The notes below the pieces were generated by a model that was not told where the DNA came from, made no database searches, and worked only from the letters and a program-made list of their open reading frames with translations. Of a stretch of 61,606 nt of DNA, positions 9,301 through 21,800 are shown one piece after another. Positions within the stretch are counted from its first letter, which is position 1. Each line of letters begins with the position of its first letter. The stretch covers positions 1 through 61,606 of the forward strand of contig SSNU01000253.1 of NCBI GenBank assembly GCA_012064415.1, given 5' to 3'. Position numbers and translations under genes: made by a program. Source of the stretch: Gyrodactylus bullatarudis (taxonomy: Eukaryota > Platyhelminthes > Monogenea > Gyrodactylidea > Gyrodactylidae).

Positions 9301-10818
9301 TTATAACAAGAAATCGACATTTTATTCATTGTAAAAGTGATTCATTCAATAAAAAAGTCGACAAAGTGTCTAGATTTCATACTCTGAAATGACTAATAGT
9401 AATTTATTAGTTTGTGAATATTGGATCGATAACAATTCAATTGATTTTATACTATATATATATATCAGCACTGGCAACCGGTAAACAATGCCAACCCTAA
9501 ATTCAAATTCAATATGGAAATTCCAATGAAAACTGATTTTTTATCTGATATTATCTGGTAAATTTAATTAGAGCTCAAAATGTATGAAAGAAATTCGATA
9601 AAAAATTGAATGAGAAAATACGGGCTTTTGTGACTGTGTTTAGACCTAAACATGCAATAATAGAGCAGAAATTGTTTTCAATACAAATTTTCATGGAAAT
9701 TTTTGACGTTTCTAGTTTTGATAGACTACGCTGATCATCAGTAATCAACAGAATTATTTTTATAATCTTTTATTAAAATTAGCCCTTAAACTTGACAAAT
9801 CACTTGTATTAAAGATCAATTAGAATTCAATATCAAGTTATTATTTCATATTGTTGATAATAACTCACGATTCTTTGGATCAAGTACAAGACGAAAAGAG
9901 TCTACATGTTCATGAGCCACCAAATTAACTAAGATGATATCCTTGTAGCGTCTTATCAAATCAACAAACTTTTTATTTGGCAAATCGTACATGTTTTTGA
10001 ACTTTTCAGGATCTGCTGCAGCTACAGTCAATGGGAAATGGTTTGTATTAACTACTTTGACATGATTTTCGCGCGCCCACATGTAGAGAGATTCAAGCCA
10101 GGCGAATTGGCCAAGCGGGTCATAATCTTCGATAGATTGACCTTCTTTAGGTTTAGCTAGTGGATTATTAGCATACCAAATTAATCCATTTATTGATGTA
10201 ATCAAAAGCTTTCTATCCTTTAGATATCGAGAGAAATAACAACCCTTTTTAAAATCAGACTGTGGTTGGCCATCATCAATGATGAATTTTTGCCAAATAT
10301 TTTCAAGATCCTTACACCAAGCAATAGAGGAAAATTCATCTTTAGGATCTGGGGACATTTTATTAGCGGGAAATACATCATGATTTCCAACAACAGGAAT
10401 AAATGGTATTGTAGGATCAATAGCTTCATTATAATACTTTATTAGATTAGTTATTGTCTGAAATGTAAATTCTCTCGTTAAATCGTCAAGATGAGGACCA
10501 TCGTCTCTGAAAATTTCAATCAATGAGAAAAAATTACCCAGTTAATGAAATGAAGACAGGCTTTTCTTTGGATGTTTCGTTCTTCAAAAATTCTAATGCA
10601 CTTTTAACTAATAAAACTGATGAATCACATAAATAGTTAGCGAATGGATGATTTTCATAGCAATCTTTCATATCGAAATATTTGTTATTCAAATGAAAAT
10701 CTGATATGTGCCAGAATACAGAATCTGGTCAATAAATTAAAAATTAATTACCCTGACTAAAACTCTTATAGATCAGGAAGAGTAGAAATAAGAGAATCCC
10801 TCTGCTGAACAGGAACAT
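6315..10818 (-). CDS. Acid sphingomyelinase-like phosphodiesterase, membrane-anchored (copy 1)
   Basis: A metallophosphatase of the ASM/SMPDL3 family, expected to hydrolyse a phosphodiester substrate on the lumenal or outer face of membranes. Exons (minus): 10752-10818, 10538-10724, 9869-10506, 8426-8706, 6315-6599, giving 485 residues with all phases closing. Signal peptide at residues 1-21. Metal-site motifs are SDFH (D31, H33), TGDD (86), GNHD (125-128), NHF (H241) and AHEH (283-285). The family's C-terminal part contains FLLAPSVSPF and NINPRL-like (FNPRLRKF) segments. A six-Cys module (411-444, spacing C9C1C3C12C3C) precedes a membrane helix (about 453-475) and the basic tail NKRRR. Introns 1 and 2 are only 27 and 31 nt. 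The last codons read GAGTAAGT, which could also be a donor. It is divergent from YIF1. Substrate not determined. Confidence 0.9.
6695..7235. mobile_element. Fold-back MITE, family A
   Basis: Imperfect inverted arms of about 130 bp. The left arm starts near 6695 with GAATTCATGATTTTTACAAA. The right arm ends near 7235 with its complement. It lies in the fourth intron of the phosphodiesterase copy 1. No coding capacity was seen. Confidence 0.75.
8045..8115 (+). other. tRNA-like relic, possible SINE head
   Basis: TTCAGTGGAAAGAGCGTT resembles a tRNA D-arm/A-box, and about 45 nt later a weak B-box-like GATCATTTCATCTC follows. Stems are poor and no anticodon arm is convincing. It lies in an intron of the phosphodiesterase copy 1. 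Confidence 0.2.
8215..8315. repeat. Single arm of fold-back family C
   Basis: Contains TAAATTCTCATCTTCATGTCAATTAGCTTTAG and the preceding CCGGAGAAAA, which match the right arm at 16980-17055. No left arm is found nearby. Confidence 0.55.
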
Positions 10819-10997
10819 ATTTCAAGTAATTCCTAGCTTCGTATGGTACCTGACTTGAATTAAATAGATTGAATCAATTTTTCGAATCAAAAATTTCGAT
10901 TCAAACCCAAAAAATTTAAATTAGTAGGATATTATTTTATGAAGATTTATTATACAAGTTTGTTTGTTACAGGTTAGTATTTGAATTCTGCCACCAA
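10819..10997. promoter_or_regulatory. Shared divergent promoter region (phosphodiesterase 1 / YIF1)
   Basis: Only 179 bp separate the start codons of two genes read in opposite directions, so both core promoters and 5' UTRs must fit here. No TATA or other motif stands out. Confidence 0.5.
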
Positions 10998-13900
10998 ATG
11001 AATAATATGCATTCTTTTGTACCAAACGGCCATTCAAATTCTAATGGGTTTTACAACCAATATCAAGGTAACAAAATACTTTTATTCATAACCAAATAGA
11101 TCAAAATGTGAATCAAGGTTTTGGCCATAACCAATATGCACAGCAACCAAGTTCTCATCAACAACATAATGCAGGAATGTATAATCCTTCATTATTCAAT
11201 AATCCAGTGATGACAGACATTGCAATGAAAATGGGAACTGAAGCTTTTGGCCAGAGTACTGGTAAAGTCAAAGAAGGTATCATGTAAGTAGTGAAATACT
11301 TGATAAACTCCGTGTAGGAATTTCGTATCCAAATCAAAGTTTAAATATTACTTTGCTGTTGACAATTCATATGTGGCAAAAAAATTATTTCTTTTAATAT
11401 TCCCATTTGGTCATAAAGACTGGGGCAGTAAATATGAGCAAAATGGTCCCATTCCCCCCATGTACGATGTGAATGCTCCAGATTTGTACATACCCTTCAT
11501 GTCTCTCATAACATATGTCCTTGTTTCTGCATTTGTCTTGGGTTCTCAATCAAAGTTTACTCCTGAACAACTAGGCATTCAGACAACACAAGGACTTATT
11601 TGGATGTTTATCGAAATAATCGTCCTCTATATTTCATTATATTTGTTGAATATTAGCTCTAGCTTATCGTACCTTGATCTAGTTGCATTTTCTGGCTACA
11701 AATTTTTCAGTATGATTGTTATCCTCTTGTCATTTTTGATATTCGGAAATGTTGGATTCTACTCTGCATTCGTCTGGACATGCTTGGCTTTATCATTTTT
11801 CTTGGTGAGTTTATTGAAATTTTTATATTATTCAAGACATGCCTTGCATATTGTTTTGAATCTTTGATTTTTGTTCTCTATCCTAACTGGATATTCTAAT
11901 CTAAATTCAGGTATCATTTGAATAGTTTCATTCAACACTTGGTCAAAACTGTAGATATCAGATCCTCTTGAAAAAAAGGAAAATTCAATTATTTCACGTA
12001 TCTAATCTAAGAAATTATTTTTGGCCAGAAAATCTTCTAAACATTTCATATTTTCAGGTTGTTAAAAAACCTTGAAATTAGTCAGAAATTTTCAAATTAA
12101 AAACACAGTTTTTGCTTTTCAATTTTGCGACTTGACTCGTTTGGTAGTTCTATTGTATTATTTTATGCTGATATTCTATTTTAAATTTTCATTCATCTTT
12201 TATTTATTTCATCTCCAAAATTGAAATATATGAGGCATAAACTACAATTGATTAAATTCTCTTACGTGTAAGGAACGATAATTTGAATCCATGTTTTTTG
12301 AGTATACGTTATAAATGTATAGTATCGATAGTTTGGATCCAATACTAATTAGTAGGATAGTATGAATTAGTGCATGTCTTTAGGTCTTTTTCTCAAAGAA
12401 TAATTTATTCAATTGTGAGAAATAAATTTTTATTTCTGATGGAAAATCCAAATTTTTGAAGTAATCTTTTTTTGAATTAAGGCTAAATATACTTTATACA
12501 CGTTATAAACCTCTGGTCAATTTAACAAAGTTTTTAGATTTCAAGAAAATGGAATTTATGGCTTTTAGCCTGGGAAGATTAACCAATATTTCATTAATCA
12601 TAAATCTGTACCTTTTTCAGGTCTAGTTCGTAGAATGAAGAAGTCAATTTTGTATTTTTTCATTTTGTATTTGTAAAACTCAATTGTCTATTTAGTATGT
12701 AATTAAGCCTGGAAAAAAAACAAAATTGAATTAACATGAATACTTCACACTGTAGATTGATTGGGTTTTTTTTTCAATTGTGCACTCAAAAGAGTAATTA
12801 TAATGACTGTGGAATTTTTTTTAGATCTTTACAATTTTCAATTTCGTATTTTTTCAATTCTCTTTCATAAATATGAATAGTCAATTTCGTTCAGTTTACG
12901 TGCAAAGTTAAATAGAAATAATAATTACAGAAAATATTTATTTTATCAAAAATTATTATCATTAATTATAACTATTCAGTTAAATCTTCCAAATTCATAG
13001 CAGGAATATAAAATCACCTATGACAATTATAATGATAATTATCATTGATAACACGGGTAGTGATTTGGAAAAATAAATCTTGATCAGGTTGAACTTTTCT
13101 GGAAAAAAATTTTGTGCTGATTTCAGATCTGCTTTCAGAATTTCGCAATATAATATAATGCACCAGCCCACAATTGAAAATGAAATAAATTTTGAAGATG
13201 TGTGAATTCAGCGTTTAGTTCCATATTCTTTTTTATTGAAATAATTCTGAAGTCAAAAGATTGCTAGCAGCTCAGAGATCGGAAATATTGGCTTACCAAC
13301 GCAATAACGGCAATCTTACCATTCAAGAAGTTAGGCTAAGAAGATTAGAACTTATTGCTGAGAATGCAAAAGCATCAATAACAACAGATAAAATTTTTTC
13401 GGCAACTTTTTATATCGAAAAATTTTATATTCCTGCTATGAATTTGGAAGATTTAACTGAATAGTTATAATTAATGATAATAATTTTTGATAAAATAAAT
13501 ATTTTCTGTAATTATTATTTCTATTTAACTTTGCACGTAAACTGAACGAAATTGAAAATTGTAAAGATCTAAAAAAAATTCCACAGTCATTATAATTACT
13601 CTTTCGAGTGCACAATTGAAAAAAAAACCCAATCAATCTACAGTGTGAAGTATTCATGTTAATTCAATTTTGTTTTTTTCCAGGCTTAATTACATACTAA
13701 ATAGACAATTGAGTTTTACAAATACAAAATTGACTTCTTCATTCTACGAACTAGACCTGAATATGAAGATAAGAAATTATGATTTTTCCAAAATTCTCAA
13801 TTTTTTCATCAAAAATTCAAATTTGATCAACATTTTTTCGAATCTAAATCACGAGGCCCACTTTCACGATATGGAGAAAAAAAAATTTGAAAAAAGGAAA

Positions 13901-15034
13901 TTTTATCAAATTTCGAATTTTAAATTAGCGCCAAATTTCCATTTTTTTACTTATTTAAAAGTGAGAGGGTGATCAAAAGTTAATTTTTAGGATCACAATT
14001 AGACAGAGAAATCAAATACCTTGAATCTTATTTTGATAACCACTCCATAAGCGTGTGAAAATTGAATTTTTTATTTTTTGATCATTTTCTCTGCTTGAAA
14101 ATCAATGAAATTTTGATCATTCAAGATCCCTGAAAAATGACGAATTTATCAAAAAAAATTTGATGATAATCGGTTTTTTTGTCTCATTGTAATCCTAAAT
14201 ATTAACTTCTGATCACCCTCTCACTTTTAAATCAGGCAAATTTTTCAACTCTAAGTTCAAAAAAATGGGAATTCGAGGCTACTTTGAGACTTGAAATTTG
14301 ACATAATTTCCTTTTTTCAAAATTTTTTTCTCTGCATACCGTAAAAGTGGGCCTCGTGATTTAGATTCCAAAAAAATTTGATCAAATTTGACTTCTTGAT
14401 GAAATAATTGAGAATTTTGTAAAAATCATAAATTCTTATCTTCATATTACAACTATAGATTTAGTTGAGCTCTCATGATTATTCAGTGGGTTGGCTTTCG
14501 ATAAATATCTAGGGTGTCTCGATTTTAAGACTTGGAATGGTTTGGGCGTCTAGTTTTATTGGATTTACAAATTACCTCATCTCACTCTTGTCTGAAGTTC
14601 CAATCTCTGTCAAGCTTCTGACTGACCATGTCGCCAGTTGATATAGACTAGGATATGGGTATTGGTCAAGTAAGAAGACTAGACGTATCGGTATTATTTA
14701 CAAAGTATCTAATTTCCCATACAGAGAATCTGGTATCTTTAAAGACTCATCATGATTTGAAATTTAAACTAACTTAATTTGAATAGCGAACATCTTATCT
14801 ATAAATTGTTTAGAATTCTAATCGAATCTATTTTATCAACAGATTCGAACTTTAAAACAAGCCCTATTGTCTTCAAGCGGTTCTAATGATGCATTCACTA
14901 GTTATTCAACTTACAACCAGAATACCTTTTCAAAGCAACATGCCTACTTCCTGTTGATCTTGTCAATCGCTCAACCTGTCATCATTTACGTAATGACCTG
15001 TAAGGTTATCTTTGGCTACTTGATATTCGGTTAA
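10998..15034 (+). CDS. YIF1: YIF1 (Yip1-interacting factor, Golgi/ER trafficking)
   Basis: A multi-span membrane protein that acts with YIPF proteins in ER-to-Golgi COPII/COPI vesicle traffic. Exons: 10998-11067, 11100-11283, 11318-11804, 14843-15034, giving 310 residues (family about 290-310). The N-terminus is Asn/Gln/His/Tyr-rich. It is followed by the conserved FKYYFAVDNSYVAKKL and FDVNAPDLYIP-type motif (here YDVNAPDLYIP). Five hydrophobic spans follow, with LVAFSGYKFF between two of them. The last exon starts IRTLKQ and ends in a membrane segment near the C-terminus, as in the family. Introns 1 and 2 are 32 and 34 nt. Intron 3 is 3,038 nt and holds a palindrome and a MITE. A polyadenylation signal AATAAA lies at about 15223. 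Identity is secure; YIF1A/B cannot be told apart. Confidence 0.95.
12617..13760. mobile_element. Large near-perfect palindrome in YIF1 intron 3
   Basis: Arms 12617-13014 and 13422-13760 are nearly identical reverse complements. The main difference is an extra stretch of about 59 bp in the left arm near 12845-12905, between two copies of CAATTTCGT. The 407-bp loop contains an open stretch (13261-13464) of unknown meaning. No transposase was recognised. High arm identity suggests a recent or gene-converted element. Confidence 0.8.
13761..14448. mobile_element. Fold-back MITE, family D
   Basis: Inverted arms of about 200 bp. Left: ATATGAAGATAAGAAATTAT. Right: its complement ending near 14448. 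It abuts the palindrome directly, so the two are either nested or one compound unit. The left arm recurs at 56035-56280. Confidence 0.75.
14640..14690 (-). repeat. Short repeat shared with 3725-3775 (inverted)
   Basis: The reverse complement of the 3725-3775 segment (ACGTCTAGTCTTCTTACTTG and ATATCCTAGTC). It sits just before the last YIF1 exon. Confidence 0.55.
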
Positions 15035-15813
15035 AGTCAGAAAAAAACGAGACATGTGAAAGAACTGCCAGATTGTAATTTCTTTTCAAATAAAAAGGGA
15101 GGTTAATTCGTCTTCTCAAAATTACTATCAGTCTTAGATGAAACGTTAAACATATATTTACTAGTAACTGTTTCTTTTTTAAAATATTTATCTAAGAATG
15201 CATGATATTTTTTAAGAATACAAATAAATTTTATTTCAATCCTTGATGTCTTAATTTTTTACAATTTATAGAGATAATTTATCCAAGGGTCATATCTGAG
15301 ATAAATTTATATGCATAGTTTAAGAATACCCTGATAGCGATTATACAAATTTTAGATTCTTAAAGCAGATGTTTGGCTTAAGAAAATTACCTGTCCTCAA
15401 TTTTAATCCTTTCAGGACCAGGGGTGGATTTTTATATTACTCAATACGAAGGGTTAAATATATGTCAAGTATTTCTGCTTTCTACATTAGGCAATAAGCT
15501 TTATGGATTACAAAATCAGATAAGGCTACTCTCAACTCAAGGTACAGTCGGAAGTTCCGACTCGGAAGCGAAACTCAATGGCCAGCCCCTTTTGAGAAAC
15601 TCCGATAAAGTTTCATATATATTTTTGATCTATTCTTTATCTACATGCAGATGGTAATTAATTCTGATAAAAGATATATTACTAAAAAAATGAAATTAAA
15701 CATTAAAATTGTAAAGAATTCATTCTCGTTGTGTGTTTACGCGTAACAGCATCTACATAATGAAAAGAAGAGTGAATCTAACTGATTAAAAACAAAGAAG
15801 TAATTAAAACCAC
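15035..15813. other. Intergenic; possible MITE end at about 15402
   Basis: 3' flank of YIF1 and of phosphodiesterase copy 2 (convergent). The YIF1 AATAAA is at about 15223. TTAATCCTTTCAGGACCA at about 15402 resembles the TTAA-type MITE end at 19544, but no partner end was found. A short open stretch (15424-15657) shows no recognisable protein. Confidence 0.4.
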
Positions 15814-18800
15814 TTACTCAGTGCTACGATATGAAGCAATACCAGAAATAACTAAAGCTGCCACCGCCACTCCGGAAACTAAAACCATGGGAACTATAAA
15901 GATAGCTCTCGAGGTCCAGTCAACATAATTCATATCACACTTCTTTAAGCATTCCTCATGGAGGTACAAGTCAACATTTCTAAATCCACAAATATGCTTA
16001 CAATGGCAGTAGCTTCCCTCTTTTGGAGTATACGCACAAGGTCCCTCACGGATTGTATGACCCAATTCAGAGTCCCAGTAAAAGTTCCATTCTTTCTATA
16101 CATAAAATAGTCGAGTTGAACTAAAATACAGAACAATTCTTGATATGAAGTTGTGAATCTATGATTTTTACAGAAATCTCGATTTTTCATCAAGAATTCA
16201 AAATTTTATTAAAAACTTTTTGGAATCCTACTCAGGTTACCCACTTTTACCATTTGAAGAAAAAAATTATTTTTATGAAAAATAATTAGAAAATCGAAAT
16301 TCCGCTCCCAAACAATAATGATGAAAATATCGAGATTTCTGTAAAAATCATAGATTCCCAACTTCTTATCAATTAGCTTTAGAATACATGAGAGAGATTA
16401 CGAGTTATATAGATTTCTGAATTCTCTGCGATGAAATTTTCTTAAATTCATACAAATGTACAAGTGTACACTAGGGGAGGAGTTAAACATCATCTCAATT
16501 CTGAATTTTACGATAAAGCTAAAGTTAGTTGATATGAAAACGAGAATTTACTAATTTTACAAAAACTCAATATTTTTCTGCGGATAGCCAGAAAAATGGA
16601 AAAATTTCTGAAAATAATTGAATCTGGCCAAAATTAATACATTTACTGAATTTCGAAAATTTAGCAATTTTCAACCTTTGAGTTCATTTTTTTCGATATC
16701 AAAGATTTAGTGCAATTCGATACTGATCATCGTTTGACGAAGAATTCGAATATTCCCATAGAGGCTTTGAGAAAGTCGCAGTTTCCAAGAAAAAGTCAAG
16801 CTTTTGAATTTTGAATCATTCACCTTCGTGATAATGGAAAATTTGGATTGTTCGATTTCCCACATTGATGAAAAATAATTGTGAACTTCATCGTTCGAAA
16901 TTTAATAAATGACCAAATATTTGCCAGAATTTATTTTTGGGTTCATTCCATCATAGAATTCAAAATATTTAATTTTTTCCTGACTATCCGGAGAAAAATA
17001 TCGAGTTTTTATGTAAAAATAGTAAATTCTCATCTTCATGTCAATTAGGTTTACATATATTCTAGACATGGAAATAATCCAAATTTACCAAAACCGCCTA
17101 TCTTAAATTATGTTAACATTATCCCAACAAATTTAGCTCTTTTTAGGCTTCTGTATGCAGCTGAACAAAACTATGAAAACTTTCTGATTAAAAAAAATAA
17201 TTTCTGATCAGTCAGAATTCTTATTAACCCTTTCGGTGCCGAGACTATTTCACAATTTTCATAAAAACCAAAATTTAACTATGAAGATACCAAGTTATTT
17301 GCCCAATAATATTACTAATGCAAGTTCACATTGTGGGCTTCAATTTAAACTTTAATTGATCCAGAAACCTATCATCAAACTTAGAGTAGAGTTATCAAGG
17401 TTCAAAAAAATTGGAAAATGGACATATAAAGTTGGGAATCTATGATTTTTAAAGAAATCTCGATATTTTCATCAAGAATTCAAATTTGTCAGAGATTTTC
17501 TGGAATCCTACTCATGTTGCCTACTTTTACCATTTGAAGAAAAAAAAATCTGAAAAAAAATTATTTTTATGAAAAATATAGTCATTTTTCAAATTCCCAT
17601 TTGGCGCCAAAATCCCTTTTTTTCGAACTTTGAGCTGAAAATTTTTGTTTATTTGAAACTGGGAGGCTGATCGAAAGAGTTTTTTCAGGATTAAGATTAG
17701 ACAAAAAAGCTGACTAGCATTGTCAAGTTATCGACAGTTACCCCATTTTCGAGAGATTTTGAATTATCTAAATTTCATTGATTTTCAAGTAGTGAAAATG
17801 ATCAATAAAACGAAATTCCGCTCCCAAACAATAATGAGGTTATTCATCAGATCAGATTCAGTTGAATTGATTTTCTTGTCTAATTTAAATCCTGAAAAAA
17901 CTCTTGAGAAATGACCATATTTTTCATAAAAATAATTTTTTTTCAGATTTTTTTCTTCAAATGGTAAAAGTGGGCAGCATGAGTAGGATTCCAGAAAATC
18001 TTTAACAAATTCGAATTCTTGATAAAAATATCGAGATATCTGTAAAAATCATAAATTCCCAACTTCATATCAATTAGCTTTATGTCCATCGGCGCCGAAA
18101 AGGTTAAGTAATTGAAATTTTATTATTATTTTCGCATTATTGCTTCAAACAAAGTTAATAATGAAATTTCTGTTATTTTTCATTATTCTATCAATTCTGA
18201 TCGGTGAAAAAATATTTTTTTATGAAAATTCTCATAATTTTGTTTTACAAAAGCATTAAAAAATATTTTGAACAAATATTTTATTGATTCGATAGGTGAT
18301 TTTCATAATTTTGTCCAAGTTTAATTTATTCTAAGCATTATTTTACGTTAAAGAATCTCCCTTCACCGTTATGGAATACAGGTTCAAAATCATGAATATC
18401 TATACTACTAGGTGTTTATTAAAATTCTTGGTCATTTGATGATTAATTTCTCGTGAGCCGTTAGAAAGAAAATTTTCATCATACCCTACTACTCTTGGGT
18501 GTTTAGATTTTCATTTTGAAATTGAATTCAGTTTAAGATGCTTAGTTCTTACTTGATTTTCAGATGGCTTTGCTAATTTATCAACAAGTTGGTTCATTGT
18601 AACTGGGTTTATCTTGTCGAGCTTGTAGATGTTCGAAAAAGAATAATCCTTTATCCAACCCAGATTGAATGAATCTGATGTGGATATATTCAAGTAGTAC
18701 TGATCATAATCAAGAATTTCACCTGTAGTTTGGTCATACTTGTAGATTCTTAAACGTGGATTCATTCCTCCAAAATCGACAAATCTCAGAGTTGTAATTG

Positions 18801-21800
18801 CAGGAACCAGTAGGAATGTTGAGATTGGCACCGCTTTTAAATTGTGTAAACATTTTAGATTACTTTTGATGGAAGGTATATAATGAATTAGGGAATTTAT
18901 GATTTTTACAAAAATTTCCTTTCTAACAGTTGAACAGTAATATCATCTTTTACTTGGCTTATGCTATCTAAAATTTTAAAATGAAAGGCAATGTCCAAAT
19001 TTTTTGAGGGATAAGCGCTATATTTCAGGCATACTCATCAGTCTTTACATGCCAAGATTAAAATATTTTGAAAGAAGGGTTTTGATTGGTTAGCCTCTCA
19101 TAGGTAGGTACAAGTAACAACCCTTCTTCAAGTAACTTCGGTTAGTATCAGTGAAAAGCTATCTTTATGACTGTTACAGTTTTTGTAGCTTAATAAATTT
19201 CCTTTCTAATGTGGGGTGAAAAAGTATTTTGAGTATCTTTCAGTTCAAATTATCGCCCAACAAAGTGGTGTGTTTCACTGGTGGAACAATAGGACATGAA
19301 GGGTTAAGAATTTTTAATTTCGAGCTGGCATGATTTTTGGATTTTTCAAATTTTGAGTTGAAAATGTTTGTTGATTTCAAACGGTGTGAGTAGAATCAAA
19401 CGTTTTTTCACGACTTTAGCCCGATAATGAAATGTTTGCTAAAATTAAAACAACCATTTTTCAAAAACTTTTCAGAAAATTTCGAGATGAAAAAATTTTA
19501 TTTTTGTGAAATTCATCAATTCCCTAATTCATCGAGAATAGCGTTAACCCTTTCAGGTCCATGGCCCATATGTGGGCCAAAATATTAAGCCTAAAAATAT
19601 ATATTTATAATTTTGAATCAAGTAGTTCTTCAGGGAGCTGTTCGGCATAGATTGACTATTCGAAATATTGTGTGAGTCCTAACTATTTTTATCAGGGTAA
19701 TCTAAATGTTTTTTATTCTAATCTTAATGTTCTTTCAAGTGATGAATTATATTATCAGAGTTATTACTTTAATAATTCTGATTATTGTAACAATCACTGT
19801 AATTTTTATTAATCTTATTTTTTAAGAAATACTATACCTTTTTCTTCTCTTTCTTTTTCTACAGAAAAACCAATACAAGCCAGAAGACAACATAGTCAGG
19901 TAGCAAGCGAACAACGTTATAGTCAAGCTTAAAAATTTTGGTAGAAATAAAGATCCTATAAATAAAAGATACACATTATTTAATAGCTTGTTTATCAATC
20001 TTCCCGAAATAAGTTGGACAAAAAGTTATTTTATTAGAATTGATTAAATTCGCCTTATTTATTTAAAAAATTTAAAATTACTCATGCGGTCGCTTGAAAG
20101 TAGAAAGGGAAAATGTATTGAAAAGTGTCGATAAAATTTTTTTATTAAAAGCTTTTCAGATGTTCTATTATTCATCTATAATTCATTCTGATTACAAATA
20201 TGTATTTATATTCAATTTTTGAACTCATTAAATAAACCCTGAAAGGGTTTTATGAAAATTAGCAGTTATTTCATAGAAAAACTTAGGGCCACTATTTGCT
20301 CACAAATCTCAATTCTACCAATGAAAATTTTCTTCCAAATTTTTCGATGTTCATCTTCTTCACACCCCTTTTACAGTGATGCAACAAGAAAAAATATTAC
20401 TCCACCTCTTTACAGAAAATTTTCGGCTTAATATATTGAGTCTAACTTGAAATTTCAGCCTGGCTCGAAAAACATACGGAAAACTTTTGAGAAAACAAGT
20501 TCATCAGGTATGAGGTTGTTTTCTAAAATCCAGATTTCGATCATGAAAAGATTTAGATTTCAAAGAAATTGATCAAAAGTTTCCAAATATAACTTTTTCC
20601 GAACGTGTCCCACCCCAAATTAATTAGTAAGGATCTTAACTTTAAGCGAACAGAAGGTTGAATTGGCCTCCAATCAGTGATCAAATTTTTATATCTTTCT
20701 CAGGTCAGAGTTTATATTACAAATGGCATAAAGAAAGAGTGGTTTACTCAAACTAATTTAGATCTTTTCTTTGCGATCAAAGAAATTTTGTTAAATAAAT
20801 ATAGTAAGCAAGTGTATCTATCTCAATTAGTGATTTTAAAAGGTCAGAGGAACTTTTTTGATTGAGTTCGATATCCTTTTACAAGTGAGCAAAATGTCAA
20901 GAGTTATTCATCAAATAATATAGAACTATTTCTTTAAAGTATTAAGCTTGTTAAACTCCTCTACAAGTCAACTCTGAAATTCTTTTAACTTGGCCAAGGA
21001 TCAATACAGAAGAAAATTTTGTAATTTTTTTATTCTACAAACCAGATTATAAGTTATAATTCAAATCTCAAAATGATGATTACTTCAATAAAATGACCAG
21101 TTACTTTGATCATTATCAGAAAGGGTCATTTTCACTAGCAAATGAAGAACTAAGGATTTTTATAAGGTCTGAAAATTTTAGTTTTAATATATGTAGCAGG
21201 TCTCCAGATTAGAAATATATCTGTAATTTTAATTTATTTCCCAAAACCCTGCTCAAAGGTGCTAAAATTTCGAGATATTTACATAGTCATGAGACATTGT
21301 AATCATAACTAATTAAAAAGTGGCTTTACTGAACTTTAATTATTTAGAATGATTTCGTTCTAGGTGCTTAGTTAATATATCCCACAGATTTTTCTTATTT
21401 GGTAATGGATTAGCCCATGTCGTTGAATATTACAGCTTAGTACAAAATATAAAAGTATCCACGTTTTGTCCTCTTTTGGACTAGCCAGTATGCATTGTAG
21501 TCCAATTCTCAATAGGCTTGTACAACATCCCAAATGCTCTTTCGTACTAGTCTTGGCAGGATCCATAAGTAGACTGTAACAATGAGCAACATGGGCTAAT
21601 CCATTACCAAATAAGACAAGCCTGTGGTATATTTTACCTAGAACGAAATAATTATAGATAATATTTATAAGTATAGGTAGTGTGCTATTCATGAATTTTA
21701 ATTTCTAAAATCAAATCTAGATAGTTTTCCTCACTGAACTGTAAGTGGTGCATATTTTTTTGTCTATTACTGTCAGCAAGTTGTTTAAATATTTTCTTTG

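Noticed and set aside
13261..13464. 67-codon frame in the loop of the YIF1 intron palindrome
   Set aside because: Reads partly like a real protein (ARNNGNLTIQEV-like) but has no clean start and no known domain; too short to call.
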